From: Lysinibacillus sphaericus
Lineage (GTDB): Bacteria; Bacillota; Bacilli; Bacillales_A; Planococcaceae
DNA length: 64,000 nucleotides
Reading direction: 5' to 3'
NCBI RefSeq assembly: GCF_001629735.1
Contig: NZ_CP015224.1
Span: 2,542,001 to 2,606,000, forward strand
Of the stretch, positions 8,155 through 15,934 are shown piece by piece (the stretch's first letter is position 1; the number at the start of each line of letters is the position of its first letter). A program made the position numbers and the translations under genes. The notes under the pieces are model-generated. The model worked only from the letters and a program-made list of their open reading frames with translations. It searched no databases and was not told the origin of the DNA.

Positions 8155-10632
8155 CTAATTGTCAATCGTATATTCCACAACATATTCCCTAAGGTCATTC
8201 TTAAATTCAGGTAACACCTCTTCGATAAAGAACGTAGGATCTTGACTTTCTTCATTGGTAATTTCATTCATAAAATGTTTGAATAGTATTGGTACTGTAA
8301 TATCAATAAACAATGGCTTCATCGCAGAAATTTCTTCACCCATACGATATTTCTTTAAAAAGAAAGTTTCAGGTAAATGCCGATCTTTAAAATAGTTATT
8401 AATGCATGAATATAGCTCTACTTCATCTGCGGCTTCTTTACTGATACACTTTAAATCTTCGTGTTTGATAGTCCACTTCTTTCTATACATCACAATATTT
8501 TCAAAAATAATTCTTGGCATATCACTTCTTTTTTTCAAAAAGTAATTTATATCAAAGTTGATTCTTCCGCTTTGAAACAAAAGTAGCAATACAGATAAAA
8601 CTCCCGGGAGAAACACTGGAACTAATGATGATTTATAGGCTACTCTCGCTTCATTCTTCTGATGGTCAAGCACTATCAATTTTTTCTTTTTCTCATCATA
8701 TTTAACCGAAAAATCTGATATATGAGGATGCCCAACATCATGGAATCTCTGATATCCAAATTCCAGATTTAATTTTTGACTATAATTTCTATCATGAATG
8801 CCGCCATTAAATCCAAACAGCTCTGTTACTTCGTAATAATTTTTGTCATAATAATTTTTCCCTATATATTCTTGATACTGTGTATCTCTATTTAAGTCCT
8901 CGAAGAAGTCTTTAAATCTAGATAAAAATTTCTCCTGACCATCATAAATATCGTTTAAAATTACTTTCTCCTGAAAAAGCTGATAAAAAAAGGTCATACT
9001 AAATTCATTGCCGTATTTAATATATTTAGGAATTTTTTTAGAAAAAGGCTGTATTAGTTCCTGAAAGTCTATTTCTCCTGCTTGATTTTCATCTAAGTAT
9101 TGAGAAAAGAATGCCTTAAATTCATCTCTAAGATCATCCAAAATCTTTACTTCAGGTGCAATCGCTTCATCATATCGGTAATCCATGTCCTGGAAATAAG
9201 GGAAGAAGTATCTCAATTTTTCGAAGAATACATTGTTTAATAAATTGCTGTCAGACAAACTGATTTCCGAATGGCCATATAATTTTTTATATAGCGCTGC
9301 CACTTCGTATTGCACACGAATATTCACATCAAATAACAGTAAAAATGCCGTAATTTCTTCAAAAAAACGATTAGAAAACTTATTTTCAATATCTTTGAGA
9401 CTGCTCTTATTGCTCTGAGCATCAAACAAGATATCTTCATATAGAATTTCCGTACCAAAATTCGGAATGGTTTCACTCAAACTTTTAATCATATCCTCAA
9501 TCTTTCTCCAAAGAACTAACCGCTCATTTGTATCTGCCTGCTCAAACTCCTTTTGCATTTCATTCATTAATTGAAGCTGGCGTGATAGCTCTTCGCAAAT
9601 ACCATGTTCGTTTAAAAAGGAAATCATTTCTTTTACAAGATTTCTTTTAGCATTTACTGAAATTTTTTGTACTACTATTTTTGTGGAAACAAGTTTTTTA
9701 AATACATCCAACTCATGCCCCGAATAAAGTTCTTTTTCCCTTAGAAATTGAGCAAATTCTTTATAAAATATAGTTTGCCCTTGTTTTTTCTTTAGAAATT
9801 GAATTACTTCTTCCGCAATCCCCATTTCAACCAGCTTATCTCTTGTTTCATATATTTTCTTAGATTGTGGAACATTCTCTTGCGTGACAAAGAAAATCTT
9901 AGAATTCCTTTGCCCAAATTTAGAAACATGGACAGGGATTTTTTCTAATGATTCCTCGTCGGTACGAATAGCTTCCAAAAATATTCTAAAAAGTAGAGCA
10001 TGATTTAATTCGATGTTTGCCTTCTTTTTTATTAAAAATCGATTACCAGAAGAGCCCGTTTGGGTAAGGTAAGAAAACGGACTAGTTTTCATAGAGCTGC
10101 GCATTAATAAGTTGATAATAAAATTGTCCAACTTTTTTTCTTTTTTATTATGTGTTTGTACCGGTTTGGATAAATACTTTTCAATGTTCTTATAAATAGT
10201 TTGATTAAAAAATAAAACGGTCTTTTGCAGTTGTTCATCCGCTATTTCTCTTTGAAGAATCTCCCTCGATTTCAATACGGCTTCCTCATAACGTCGATGC
10301 AGTGCTTCTTGGTACAACTCTAATTGATCTAAAAGGTCTACTAGTTGCTTCAACAAAATTGGCCCTGAGTATTTTCTTAAACGAATGCTACGTAAATTAT
10401 GAACATCCCGTTTCAGATTCAATAGCTTAGGATCCTTTTGTAGAGAGAACTCTTCTTCAATTTGACTGACTACAATTTCTTTCTCTCTTTCAATTTGTTC
10501 ATGAACATTGTCAATCTCGTCTTTAGCAGACTGAATTTCCTTCGCTTTTTCTCGCATTTCAAAGTACCAATAATCAGAGGTATTGGTTCCCCGATAAATA
10601 CTAAATGGATTTTGAGTAACTGTTATAGTCAA
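8155..10632 (-). CDS. LanB-type dehydratase, glutamylation (N-terminal) subunit
   Basis: An 825-aa protein that corresponds to the large N-terminal domain of LanB-type lantibiotic dehydratases. A conserved patch LLMRSSMKTSPFSYLTQTG is seen near residue 180-200, matching the SPF/TPF motif of this family. Split LanB proteins of this size occur in thiopeptide clusters (TclK-type), where the enzyme uses glutamyl-tRNA to glutamylate Ser/Thr before elimination. Residues 20-140 contain long charged helices that could form a coiled coil. The gene overlaps the upstream elimination-domain gene by 32 bases, so the two subunits are translationally coupled. Confidence in family is good; the tRNA identity cannot be read from sequence. 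Confidence 0.87.
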   Translation of the reverse strand: MTITVTQNPFSIYRGTNTSDYWYFEMREKAKEIQSAKDEIDNVHEQIEREKEIVVSQIEEEFSLQKDPKLLNLKRDVHNLRSIRLRKYSGPILLKQLVDLLDQLELYQEALHRRYEEAVLKSREILQREIADEQLQKTVLFFNQTIYKNIEKYLSKPVQTHNKKEKKLDNFIINLLMRSSMKTSPFSYLTQTGSSGNRFLIKKKANIELNHALLFRIFLEAIRTDEESLEKIPVHVSKFGQRNSKIFFVTQENVPQSKKIYETRDKLVEMGIAEEVIQFLKKKQGQTIFYKEFAQFLREKELYSGHELDVFKKLVSTKIVVQKISVNAKRNLVKEMISFLNEHGICEELSRQLQLMNEMQKEFEQADTNERLVLWRKIEDMIKSLSETIPNFGTEILYEDILFDAQSNKSSLKDIENKFSNRFFEEITAFLLLFDVNIRVQYEVAALYKKLYGHSEISLSDSNLLNNVFFEKLRYFFPYFQDMDYRYDEAIAPEVKILDDLRDEFKAFFSQYLDENQAGEIDFQELIQPFSKKIPKYIKYGNEFSMTFFYQLFQEKVILNDIYDGQEKFLSRFKDFFEDLNRDTQYQEYIGKNYYDKNYYEVTELFGFNGGIHDRNYSQKLNLEFGYQRFHDVGHPHISDFSVKYDEKKKKLIVLDHQKNEARVAYKSSLVPVFLPGVLSVLLLLFQSGRINFDINYFLKKRSDMPRIIFENIVMYRKKWTIKHEDLKCISKEAADEVELYSCINNYFKDRHLPETFFLKKYRMGEEISAMKPLFIDITVPILFKHFMNEITNEESQDPTFFIEEVLPEFKNDLREYVVEYTIDN

Positions 10633-11638
10633 GTCCTAACTCCTCCCTCCAAGTCATCCCTTTTTTACTTTCCACTACTCTGTAAGCCATATAAATATAC
10701 TTTTGCTTCTTCAAGGCACTTATATTAAAGTAAGGTAATAGTAAATACAGCAGATTTACTGTAAATCTATAGGCCGTTGCTTCAGGTTTTTCCATAAAGT
10801 TATTTTTCTTTGAATAGGCAACAAAATTCCTATGAAAATCATTTTTAAAATTTTTTTCTAATTCCTCTATAGTACGAGCCAATTCAGCTTTATAATGATC
10901 GTCTAATAATTCGTCCACCTGACTTAAACAACATCCATAAAACTCTGAAAAATATTTATACCATCTATTAATTAGCTGAGAATGTGCTTTCTCTGCAATT
11001 TCAAAACCTAATTGCCTTTCTACATAAAGTGTCTCAAATAAATTTTCGTTGTAGGGTTTCTCTTGCTTGGCAGAAAGCTCAAAGAAGCCATGAACATGCG
11101 AGACAAATGAAAAGTAACCTTTATTATTATTTTTTTCATGATAGATATCTGAAATTCTTGAAAAAATAAGTGGAAACAGCTCATCTAGCCTAATATTCTG
11201 CGCTTCTATATATTTTCTAGTATCCAGTAGCAATTGGTAATGTCTGAATCGTTCGTTCATATATAAATTAGTTAATCGTTCATTATGAAATTCCAAAAAA
11301 TAAGGATGTATGTCTATTTCTCCGTGTTCTCGAATTGCACGTTCACTTTTCTTATTTTCCAAATTAGAAATCAATAGGGAACTTTGTTCATATTTTTTCT
11401 TCACTTGATCCATATAGGATTTATCCAATGGTCTCTCTTCGATTAGCTGGTGCACTCTCTTTTTCAGAGTTTTATATTCAGATTGCGATATTTTATTTTT
11501 TGTAACTAACTGAATATGAGGTCCACCCTCCCACCCCTTTGACACAAAATATTGATTTGTATTCCACATATCATCAATAAGTAATAGCAATGATTGTTCT
11601 AATGAACTGTCATAGTTATAAATACAGGTTTGATACAT
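10601..11638 (-). CDS. LanB-type dehydratase, elimination (C-terminal) subunit (thiopeptide-type)
   Basis: A 345-aa protein whose N-terminus carries NQYFVSKGWEGGPHIQLV, the GGPH signature of the thiopeptide-type LanB C-terminal domain (the glutamate-elimination half). It sits directly upstream of, and overlaps, the glutamylation subunit, as TclL/TclK-type pairs do, so the two probably act together to make dehydroalanine and dehydrobutyrine. It is the first large gene after the three precursor genes, separated by 123 bases that contain a hairpin. The related 277-aa protein at 1530-2363 is the other member of this family in the cluster. Confidence 0.83.
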   Translation of the reverse strand: MYQTCIYNYDSSLEQSLLLLIDDMWNTNQYFVSKGWEGGPHIQLVTKNKISQSEYKTLKKRVHQLIEERPLDKSYMDQVKKKYEQSSLLISNLENKKSERAIREHGEIDIHPYFLEFHNERLTNLYMNERFRHYQLLLDTRKYIEAQNIRLDELFPLIFSRISDIYHEKNNNKGYFSFVSHVHGFFELSAKQEKPYNENLFETLYVERQLGFEIAEKAHSQLINRWYKYFSEFYGCCLSQVDELLDDHYKAELARTIEELEKNFKNDFHRNFVAYSKKNNFMEKPEATAYRFTVNLLYLLLPYFNISALKKQKYIYMAYRVVESKKGMTWREELGLDYNSYSKSI

Positions 11639-11710
11639 TGCAACACACCCTTATGTATTTTTTTTACCCTGTTGGATTCTCCAAATACAACTCTTAGATA
11701 GAAGATAATC

Positions 11711-11744
11711 GGGCGGTTGTCACAATAGTTTGTTTCAACCGCTC
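11711..11744 (-). terminator. Hairpin between precursor genes and enzyme genes (attenuator or processing site)
   Basis: A stem of about 9 bp (GCGGTTG pairing with CAACCGC plus flanking pairs) with a 16-base loop lies in the 123-base gap between the last precursor stop and the dehydratase start. No long T-run follows on the minus strand, so it is unlikely to be a full terminator. It may reduce read-through or stabilise the upstream precursor mRNA so that substrate is made in excess of enzymes. The role is inference. Confidence 0.4.
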
Positions 11745-11761
11745 CATTATTTTTCAAGTCA

Positions 11762-11935
11762 TTAACAAGAACCACAGCATGACGTTGAGCCACATGTTGA
11801 TGATGCTGAACAGCTTGTCGAGCCACTGCTTGCTGTTGTTTCCGGAATTGCTGACACCTCGTCTAAATCTAGTAATTCCACTTCTAAATCGAATTCATTT
11901 GTATTTACTTCCTGAGTATGCATCTCTTTTTTCAT
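11762..11935 (-). CDS. Thiopeptide-like RiPP precursor peptide, copy 1
   Basis: A 57-aa peptide starting at an ATG 9 bases after GGGAGGAAC. The leader is acidic and hydrophobic (EFDLEVELLDLDEVSAIPE), the kind of segment recognised by RRE domains. The C-terminal part begins near TTASSGSTSC and ends SASSTCGSTSCCGSC, with five Cys and many Ser/Thr and no basic or aromatic residues. The last 34 residues are the same in copies 2 and 3. This is the composition expected of a substrate for YcaO, LanB and SagB enzymes, which follow in the same operon. Leader cleavage probably falls near the ETTASSG stretch, but the exact site cannot be read. It differs from copy 2 only in its first 14 residues. Confidence 0.92.
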   Translation of the reverse strand: MKKEMHTQEVNTNEFDLEVELLDLDEVSAIPETTASSGSTSCSASSTCGSTSCCGSC

Positions 11936-12012
11936 CCTTAGTTCCTCCCATAAATAGTAATTAGTTGTTTATACTATTTTCGAAACCGACTCTACATCTT
12001 CCAAACAATTTA

Positions 12013-12186
12013 TTAACAAGAACCACAGCATGATGTTGAACCGCATGTTGATGATGCTGAACAACTTGTTGAGCCACTGCTAGCTGTAGTTTCTGGGATC
12101 GCTGACACTTCATCCAAATCTAATAATTCTACTTCTAAATCAAATTCTTTTGCATTTACTGTTTGAGTATTCATCTCTTTTTTCAT
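12013..12186 (-). CDS. Thiopeptide-like RiPP precursor peptide, copy 2
   Basis: A 57-aa peptide with an AGGAGGAACTAAAG ribosome site just before the ATG. The leader differs from copy 1 at a few N-terminal positions (MKKEMNTQTVNAKEF) but the sequence from FDLEVELL to the C-terminal Cys is identical at the protein level. The DNA of the core differs at several third positions, so the copies have been separate for some time while the peptide was held constant. The spacing between successive starts (251 and 231 bases) indicates tandem duplication of a gene with its ribosome site. The role is as for copy 1. Confidence 0.92.
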   Translation of the reverse strand: MKKEMNTQTVNAKEFDLEVELLDLDEVSAIPETTASSGSTSCSASSTCGSTSCCGSC

Positions 12187-12258
12187 CTTTAGTTCCTCCT
12201 ATAAATAGTGATTATTTGGCTACTACAATAAAAACTTACACCAATTCCTCTAAATGAT

Positions 12259-12417
12259 TTAACAAGAACCGCAGCATGATGTTGAGCCACATGTCGATGA
12301 TGCCGAACAGCTTGTCGAGCCACTGCTTGCTGTTGTTTCTGGAATCGCTGACACTTCATCCAAATCTAATAATTCTACTTCTAAATCGAATTCATTTGCA
12401 TTCCGTTCTTTTTCCAT
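12259..12417 (-). CDS. Thiopeptide-like RiPP precursor peptide, copy 3 (operon-proximal)
   Basis: A 52-aa peptide, the first gene of the cluster in the direction of transcription. It has a shorter N-terminus (MEKERNANEF) but the same acidic leader core and an identical Ser/Thr/Cys-rich C-terminus ending TSCCGSC. An AAAGGAGAAAAG ribosome site precedes the ATG. Third-position differences from copies 1 and 2 with an unchanged core argue for selection on the peptide. Multiple identical precursor genes are known from thiocillin clusters. Confidence 0.92.
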   Translation of the reverse strand: MEKERNANEFDLEVELLDLDEVSAIPETTASSGSTSCSASSTCGSTSCCGSC

Positions 12418-12600
12418 TTTTCTTTTCTCCTTTCATTTATTTACATACACACTATAACTCGAGAAATCTACAGTTATTCATTCTTTTCATACAAACCGCT
12501 CCTCTATACTTAGGTGTCCTAGTTAACTAAAATAGGTGTTCTAATTTCCATCTTAACTGTCAATAAAATGGGGTGTATCTGCTGATTCATACCAACGTAA
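12418..12600 (-). promoter_or_regulatory. Promoter/operator region of the RiPP operon with phased direct repeat
   Basis: Upstream of the first precursor there is a direct repeat ACACCTA (minus strand) at 12533-12539 and 12511-12517, spaced 22 bases, i.e. two helical turns, around an AGTTAACT palindrome. A TTGACA hexamer lies a little upstream (about 12570), but no -10 at standard distance from it is clear; TATAGA near 12502 is the nearest candidate. The layout suggests a regulator binding site controlling the precursors. No regulator gene for the cluster is visible in this window. Confidence 0.4.
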
Positions 12601-12625
12601 ACCTGATTGTTTTTTATAAAAAAAA

Positions 12626-12650
12626 CCGCTTAAGCACTATTCTTAAGCGG
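12626..12650. terminator. Bidirectional rho-independent terminator bounding the RiPP cluster
   Basis: A 9-bp stem CCGCTTAAG/CTTAAGCGG with a 7-base loop has an A-run before and a T-run after it, so it can work in both directions. It isolates the RiPP operon promoter from the plus-strand genes to the right. No gene between 12,418 and 12,877 is evident on either strand. Confidence 0.75.
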
Positions 12651-12877
12651 GTCTTTTTCATTTAATTAAGGGATGAACGGGACAATCGTGTAATGTTAGA
12701 ATAAGTAAAAATAAAAATTCAACAATAAGATTATCTTGACTCAACATTGACATTTATTTATTTTTGTAAGTAATACAAATCCCTTAACAACACGAAAAGA
12801 AATTGGCAAAAAGAGTAATTTTTAGAGATGCAAATCTTTTAAATTCACTTTCTACCCTAAAATAACTTAACCTTACA

Positions 12878-13228
12878 TTGGAGGAATATATACTGAAAAT
12901 AAATACTTTAGAAAATTTACAGGGAAGGCATGATGTTTTTGAATTTATGCAAGGTCCTTTTAAAAATAAACATTGGCATGATACTTCTATTTATCTAACA
13001 ACAGAAGCCTTTGATTTTTTACATTTATTTATAGAAGATGTATTACCTGCTTTCAATTACTTTGGTCCCAACTGCGTTAATCAAGAACAATGGAATCAAA
13101 TCGCTTTCAATGCATGTTCACTAAATAATACAGCGGATATCCAATTCTTACGACTTTTCAATAAAATTGATTATTGGGTGAATGAAAATTTCAAGGAGCA
13201 CAATTGTTTCTCAATTTGTGGACCATAA
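12878..13228 (+). CDS. Small hypothetical protein
   Basis: An open frame of 116 codons from TTG 12878. The GGAGGAA ribosome-like sequence lies inside the first codons, so translation more likely begins a few codons later (a CTG at 12893 has the right spacing); no ATG is available early. The protein is acidic and rich in Phe/Trp/Asn, with a KNKHWHDTSIYLT segment; no signal peptide or membrane segment. I do not recognise a family; its size and composition resemble bacterial immunity-type or SUKH-like small proteins, but that is a guess. A hairpin at about 13268-13306 follows. Confidence 0.5.
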   Translation: MEEYILKINTLENLQGRHDVFEFMQGPFKNKHWHDTSIYLTTEAFDFLHLFIEDVLPAFNYFGPNCVNQEQWNQIAFNACSLNNTADIQFLRLFNKIDYWVNENFKEHNCFSICGP

Positions 13229-13267
13229 AAAATTTTTTAAAATGAATTTAACTATTCGTCAACATAA

Positions 13268-13306
13268 AAGGATCAGCCTCACTATTAATAGAGTAGCTGA
13301 TCTTTT
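13268..13306 (+). terminator. Rho-independent terminator after the small hypothetical gene
   Basis: GATCAGC pairs with GCTGATC, followed by TTTTGTTG on the plus strand. It is located about 40 bases after the stop at 13228. The remaining stretch to 13593 is AT-rich and I see no gene in it. Confidence 0.6.
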
Positions 13307-13632
13307 GTTGTTCATTAGCCAATACTTAATATGTTTTTAGTTTGTGTAGCTATATATAAAATACTTAGCAATTATCACGGGCTCCTATTAATCCACTTAG
13401 ATAAACTGACCGCCCCACCTTATCTCCAAACTGCCATTGCTAAAACCTCCGTAACTCCTGCCAATCTTCAGGTTAGGTGTATAAATAAATTTACATCATT
13501 ATATTAAATTTTCTTATATTACCATATACATTATTATTCATTTAGGTTTTATAGTTTTAAAAGTTTGTAGGTTTTACAGATTAGGTTTTATAAGTGAAAG
13601 GTCAAAGTGTGAAAAAAGAAAGGATGATTCGT

Positions 13633-14115
13633 ATGAAAAAGAAAAAATTTATAAGCAAGATGACCCCTATCATGGTGGTTTCTGGAATTATTTTTTCAAG
13701 CATTTCTGCCTTTGCCACAGAATTGCCAGAGTCAAATACTACGGTAGAATTGCCAGAATCAATTACTATGGATGGGAAAGTGTTGGTAATGGATAAGTCC
13801 GCTGGCGGTGGAAGTGATAGTGCGTCACGAGACAACAACACTATGAGTATCTCTAGAAATTCTTATAAAGTTACAGGTAGTGATGTTCGGTTGTATGTGG
13901 ATTCTTCACATGGGCATGGCGGTGACCATTTTGCATCTGGCTGGGTAGATGCCACTGCGCCACGATTTACTGCACGTGCAGAAGTTTGGTCCAATGGTCG
14001 ACTTAACACTACTGGTTATAACCATTTGAATAGTGGGATTAGAGCCAATGCAACTTCTTATCTAGCTACAGGCCTAGTTCCAGATGCGACACCTCGTATT
14101 TTCTATAATTGGTAA
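13633..14115 (+). CDS. Small secreted protein with signal peptide
   Basis: The frame is open from 13594 but the start with proper ribosome site (AAAGGATG) is the ATG at 13633, giving 160 aa. The N-terminus MKKKKFISKMTP followed by a hydrophobic stretch and SAFA-TE is a classical signal peptide. A short repeat (ELPESNTTV, ELPESITM) follows, then a Gly/Ser linker and an approximately 85-residue C-terminal domain that ends in ATPRIFYNW and is rich in Thr/Ala/His. No catalytic motif is seen. The stop overlaps the start of the next, broken gene, which suggests a functional pair. A secreted bacteriocin-like role is possible but unproven. Confidence 0.7.
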   Translation: MKKKKFISKMTPIMVVSGIIFSSISAFATELPESNTTVELPESITMDGKVLVMDKSAGGGSDSASRDNNTMSISRNSYKVTGSDVRLYVDSSHGHGGDHFASGWVDATAPRFTARAEVWSNGRLNTTGYNHLNSGIRANATSYLATGLVPDATPRIFYNW

Positions 14116-15152
14116 TGAAGAGAAAAAACTTATTGCTACGCTTGATAAGACCTATTTATACAATTGTCGAAATTCTATTCCTCGTCGTTTTAACTGCATG
14201 TAGCGCAACAGATGAAGTAAGTATAGCAGATGTACAACAACCTCAAACCAACACAGTTGAACCAGAAAAATCACAAACGACGACACCTAAGCCTGAGTCG
14301 TTTGATGATTACGAGGATTATATTAATTACGTCTCCGATATACCTGAATTTGAACCGTACTATAAAACCGTTTTTGCTTTTGAAGAACTTTCAGATGGCA
14401 TCAAATCTGTGCCAATTGAAGAAGTAAAGGCTATGTATAACGAAATAAAAACAGCTTTTGATTATATTCTTGTGAATGAATACCCCTTAGTTTATTGAGG
14501 ACATTATGAAGGCGAAACAAGTTTTGTAGAAGGATATGAAGAGTATCAAGCCGCTGGCAACGATAAAATTATTTCAAACCCAGTGAATGTTGTTTCGCTT
14601 GATCAGGAAGGTAATGAAGTGTTGACAACCCCATTAAAAACAATTTTATTAGGTGAAGGCACTTTTAATCACTTCGATAATAGTATTGAAGAAGGCAGAA
14701 ACCTTCAAAAGTCTGATTTTTCGCTTGAGGCACCCAACAAACCTATTAGTGTTGTGTTGGGGAATGCGTATAAGGATATTTATAAAATTGGCGATATATT
14801 TTCCTTGGAATTAATTTCTGAAGTAATGGATTTTCAAGTCGTTGGTTTTTATCATTCAGGTGTTGGTTTTTCAATGAACGTTGGTGCCCTACAAGATGTG
14901 AACTTGGATCACACCATCGTTATACCTCATTTTATACCTCATTACAAACCTGTTGGAGAAGCAGCTGTTTTTCAACATGCTTACCATATCGGTGAATTGC
15001 TATCAGGCTATATCCGTATTCCAGAGTCGGTCGAGAAAATAAACGAAGATACCTATGCTTATACAATGGACAAAATGGAAGAAATGGCGGAAAGGCATGA
15101 TATTTCCGGCCTCTATAAAATGCCATATTGGCCAGTCGGATTTGTTTGGTAA
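14115..15152 (+). pseudogene. Membrane-anchored protein gene interrupted by an in-frame TGA
   Basis: ATG 14115 overlaps the previous stop (TAATG). The frame is interrupted only by TGA at 14496-14498 and then continues open to 15152, 346 codons in total, so a single nonsense change (TGG to TGA would fit the context LVY-stop-GHYEGE) broke it. The N-terminus has a hydrophobic segment ending LTAC-S, which may be a lipobox or first membrane helix. The second half contains IYKIGDIFSLELI and FQVVGFYHSG, reminiscent of MacB-type periplasmic/extracellular domains of ABC permeases. The 3' piece (14583-15152) may still be translated, but without a secretion signal. Confidence 0.75.
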
Positions 15153-15184
15153 GGGGAAATTACTACTAATAATTTCAACAGATA

Positions 15185-15246
15185 GTGCTCCTCGCTTTGA
15201 ATAGTTTGGTTGTAGTAAACCTTGTTCTACTAAAAGTGAGGAGTAC
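15185..15246 (+). terminator. Long-stem terminator after the broken gene
   Basis: GTGCTCCTCGCTTT can pair with AAAGTGAGGAGTAC over 14 positions, and TTTTACTCTCTT follows on the plus strand. It lies just after the stop at 15152 and separates it from the convergent lipoprotein gene. Confidence 0.55.
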
Positions 15247-15294
15247 TTTTACTCTCTTGGCTATTGAAATAAAAAAGAACAGTATAATTTCTAT

Positions 15295-15900
15295 TTACCT
15301 AATTATTTGTTCATACTTTTTCCCTTTTACTGTAATGATTGCTTTTAATGGTTTCCCATCCTTCTCCACTTGTTCTGGTACAGAAGCTATAAAATGTAGA
15401 GTACCCGTTTTCAAAGGCTCGATCGATGTAATATTGGTAAACGTGAAATCCGCTCCACCTCGATCTTCTATTGTTGAGAAAGTTGTATATTCATATTTTC
15501 CATCATAAATAATTTTCACATTTAAAAATTCATCAGATGATTGACCTGTTGTTAGTAAACTTTTTACCGAAATAATAGTATCTAAGTACACTTCACCCTC
15601 CTCTTCATTTTTGTAATATGTATACATAGAATTTGGATTTGGCGGTGAAATTTGTTTACCGAAAACATTGTTGTTAATAGTGATTTCTGCGTAATTATCA
15701 ACTATCAATGCGTTTCCTTTAGTAATCGTCAGAACTTCCTCTACCTCTGTTTCATTTTCTTTATTATTTTCGGATACTTCTTCTTCTGCATTTTTTCCAA
15801 CAGATTCTTTTGGATTACTATCTGAATTGTTATTTTTATCGCTTTGACCACAAGCCACCAATAACATAGACACCCATAATAATAATGCTAATTTTTTCAT
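15295..15900 (-). CDS. Predicted lipoprotein, function unknown
   Basis: A 201-aa protein from ATG 15900, chosen because an AGGAGG site precedes it; the frame is open further upstream but without a signal-like start. The N-terminus MKKLALLLWVSMLLVAC-GQ is a lipoprotein signal with lipobox LVAC. An Asn/Glu-rich linker follows, then a beta-rich domain of about 140 residues. It is 34 bases downstream of another lipoprotein gene and probably cotranscribed. I do not recognise a specific family; the architecture resembles DUF4352/DUF5067-type surface lipoproteins. Confidence 0.75.
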   Translation of the reverse strand: MKKLALLLWVSMLLVACGQSDKNNNSDSNPKESVGKNAEEEVSENNKENETEVEEVLTITKGNALIVDNYAEITINNNVFGKQISPPNPNSMYTYYKNEEEGEVYLDTIISVKSLLTTGQSSDEFLNVKIIYDGKYEYTTFSTIEDRGGADFTFTNITSIEPLKTGTLHFIASVPEQVEKDGKPLKAIITVKGKKYEQIIR

Positions 15901-15934
15901 GAAAACCCCTCCTATATTATAGGTGCTCTTCAAC

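Noticed and set aside
11779-12530. Plus-strand open frames rich in Ser/Leu/His over the precursor region
   Set aside because: They are the complement of the three precursor genes; repeated codon pattern of the minus-strand genes keeps the opposite strand open. No ribosome sites, and the repeat is explained by the precursors.
14583-15152. Separate 189-aa gene starting at 14583
   Set aside because: Same frame as the upstream lipoprotein-like part with only one TGA between and no ribosome site before the GTG; best read as the 3' part of one broken gene.
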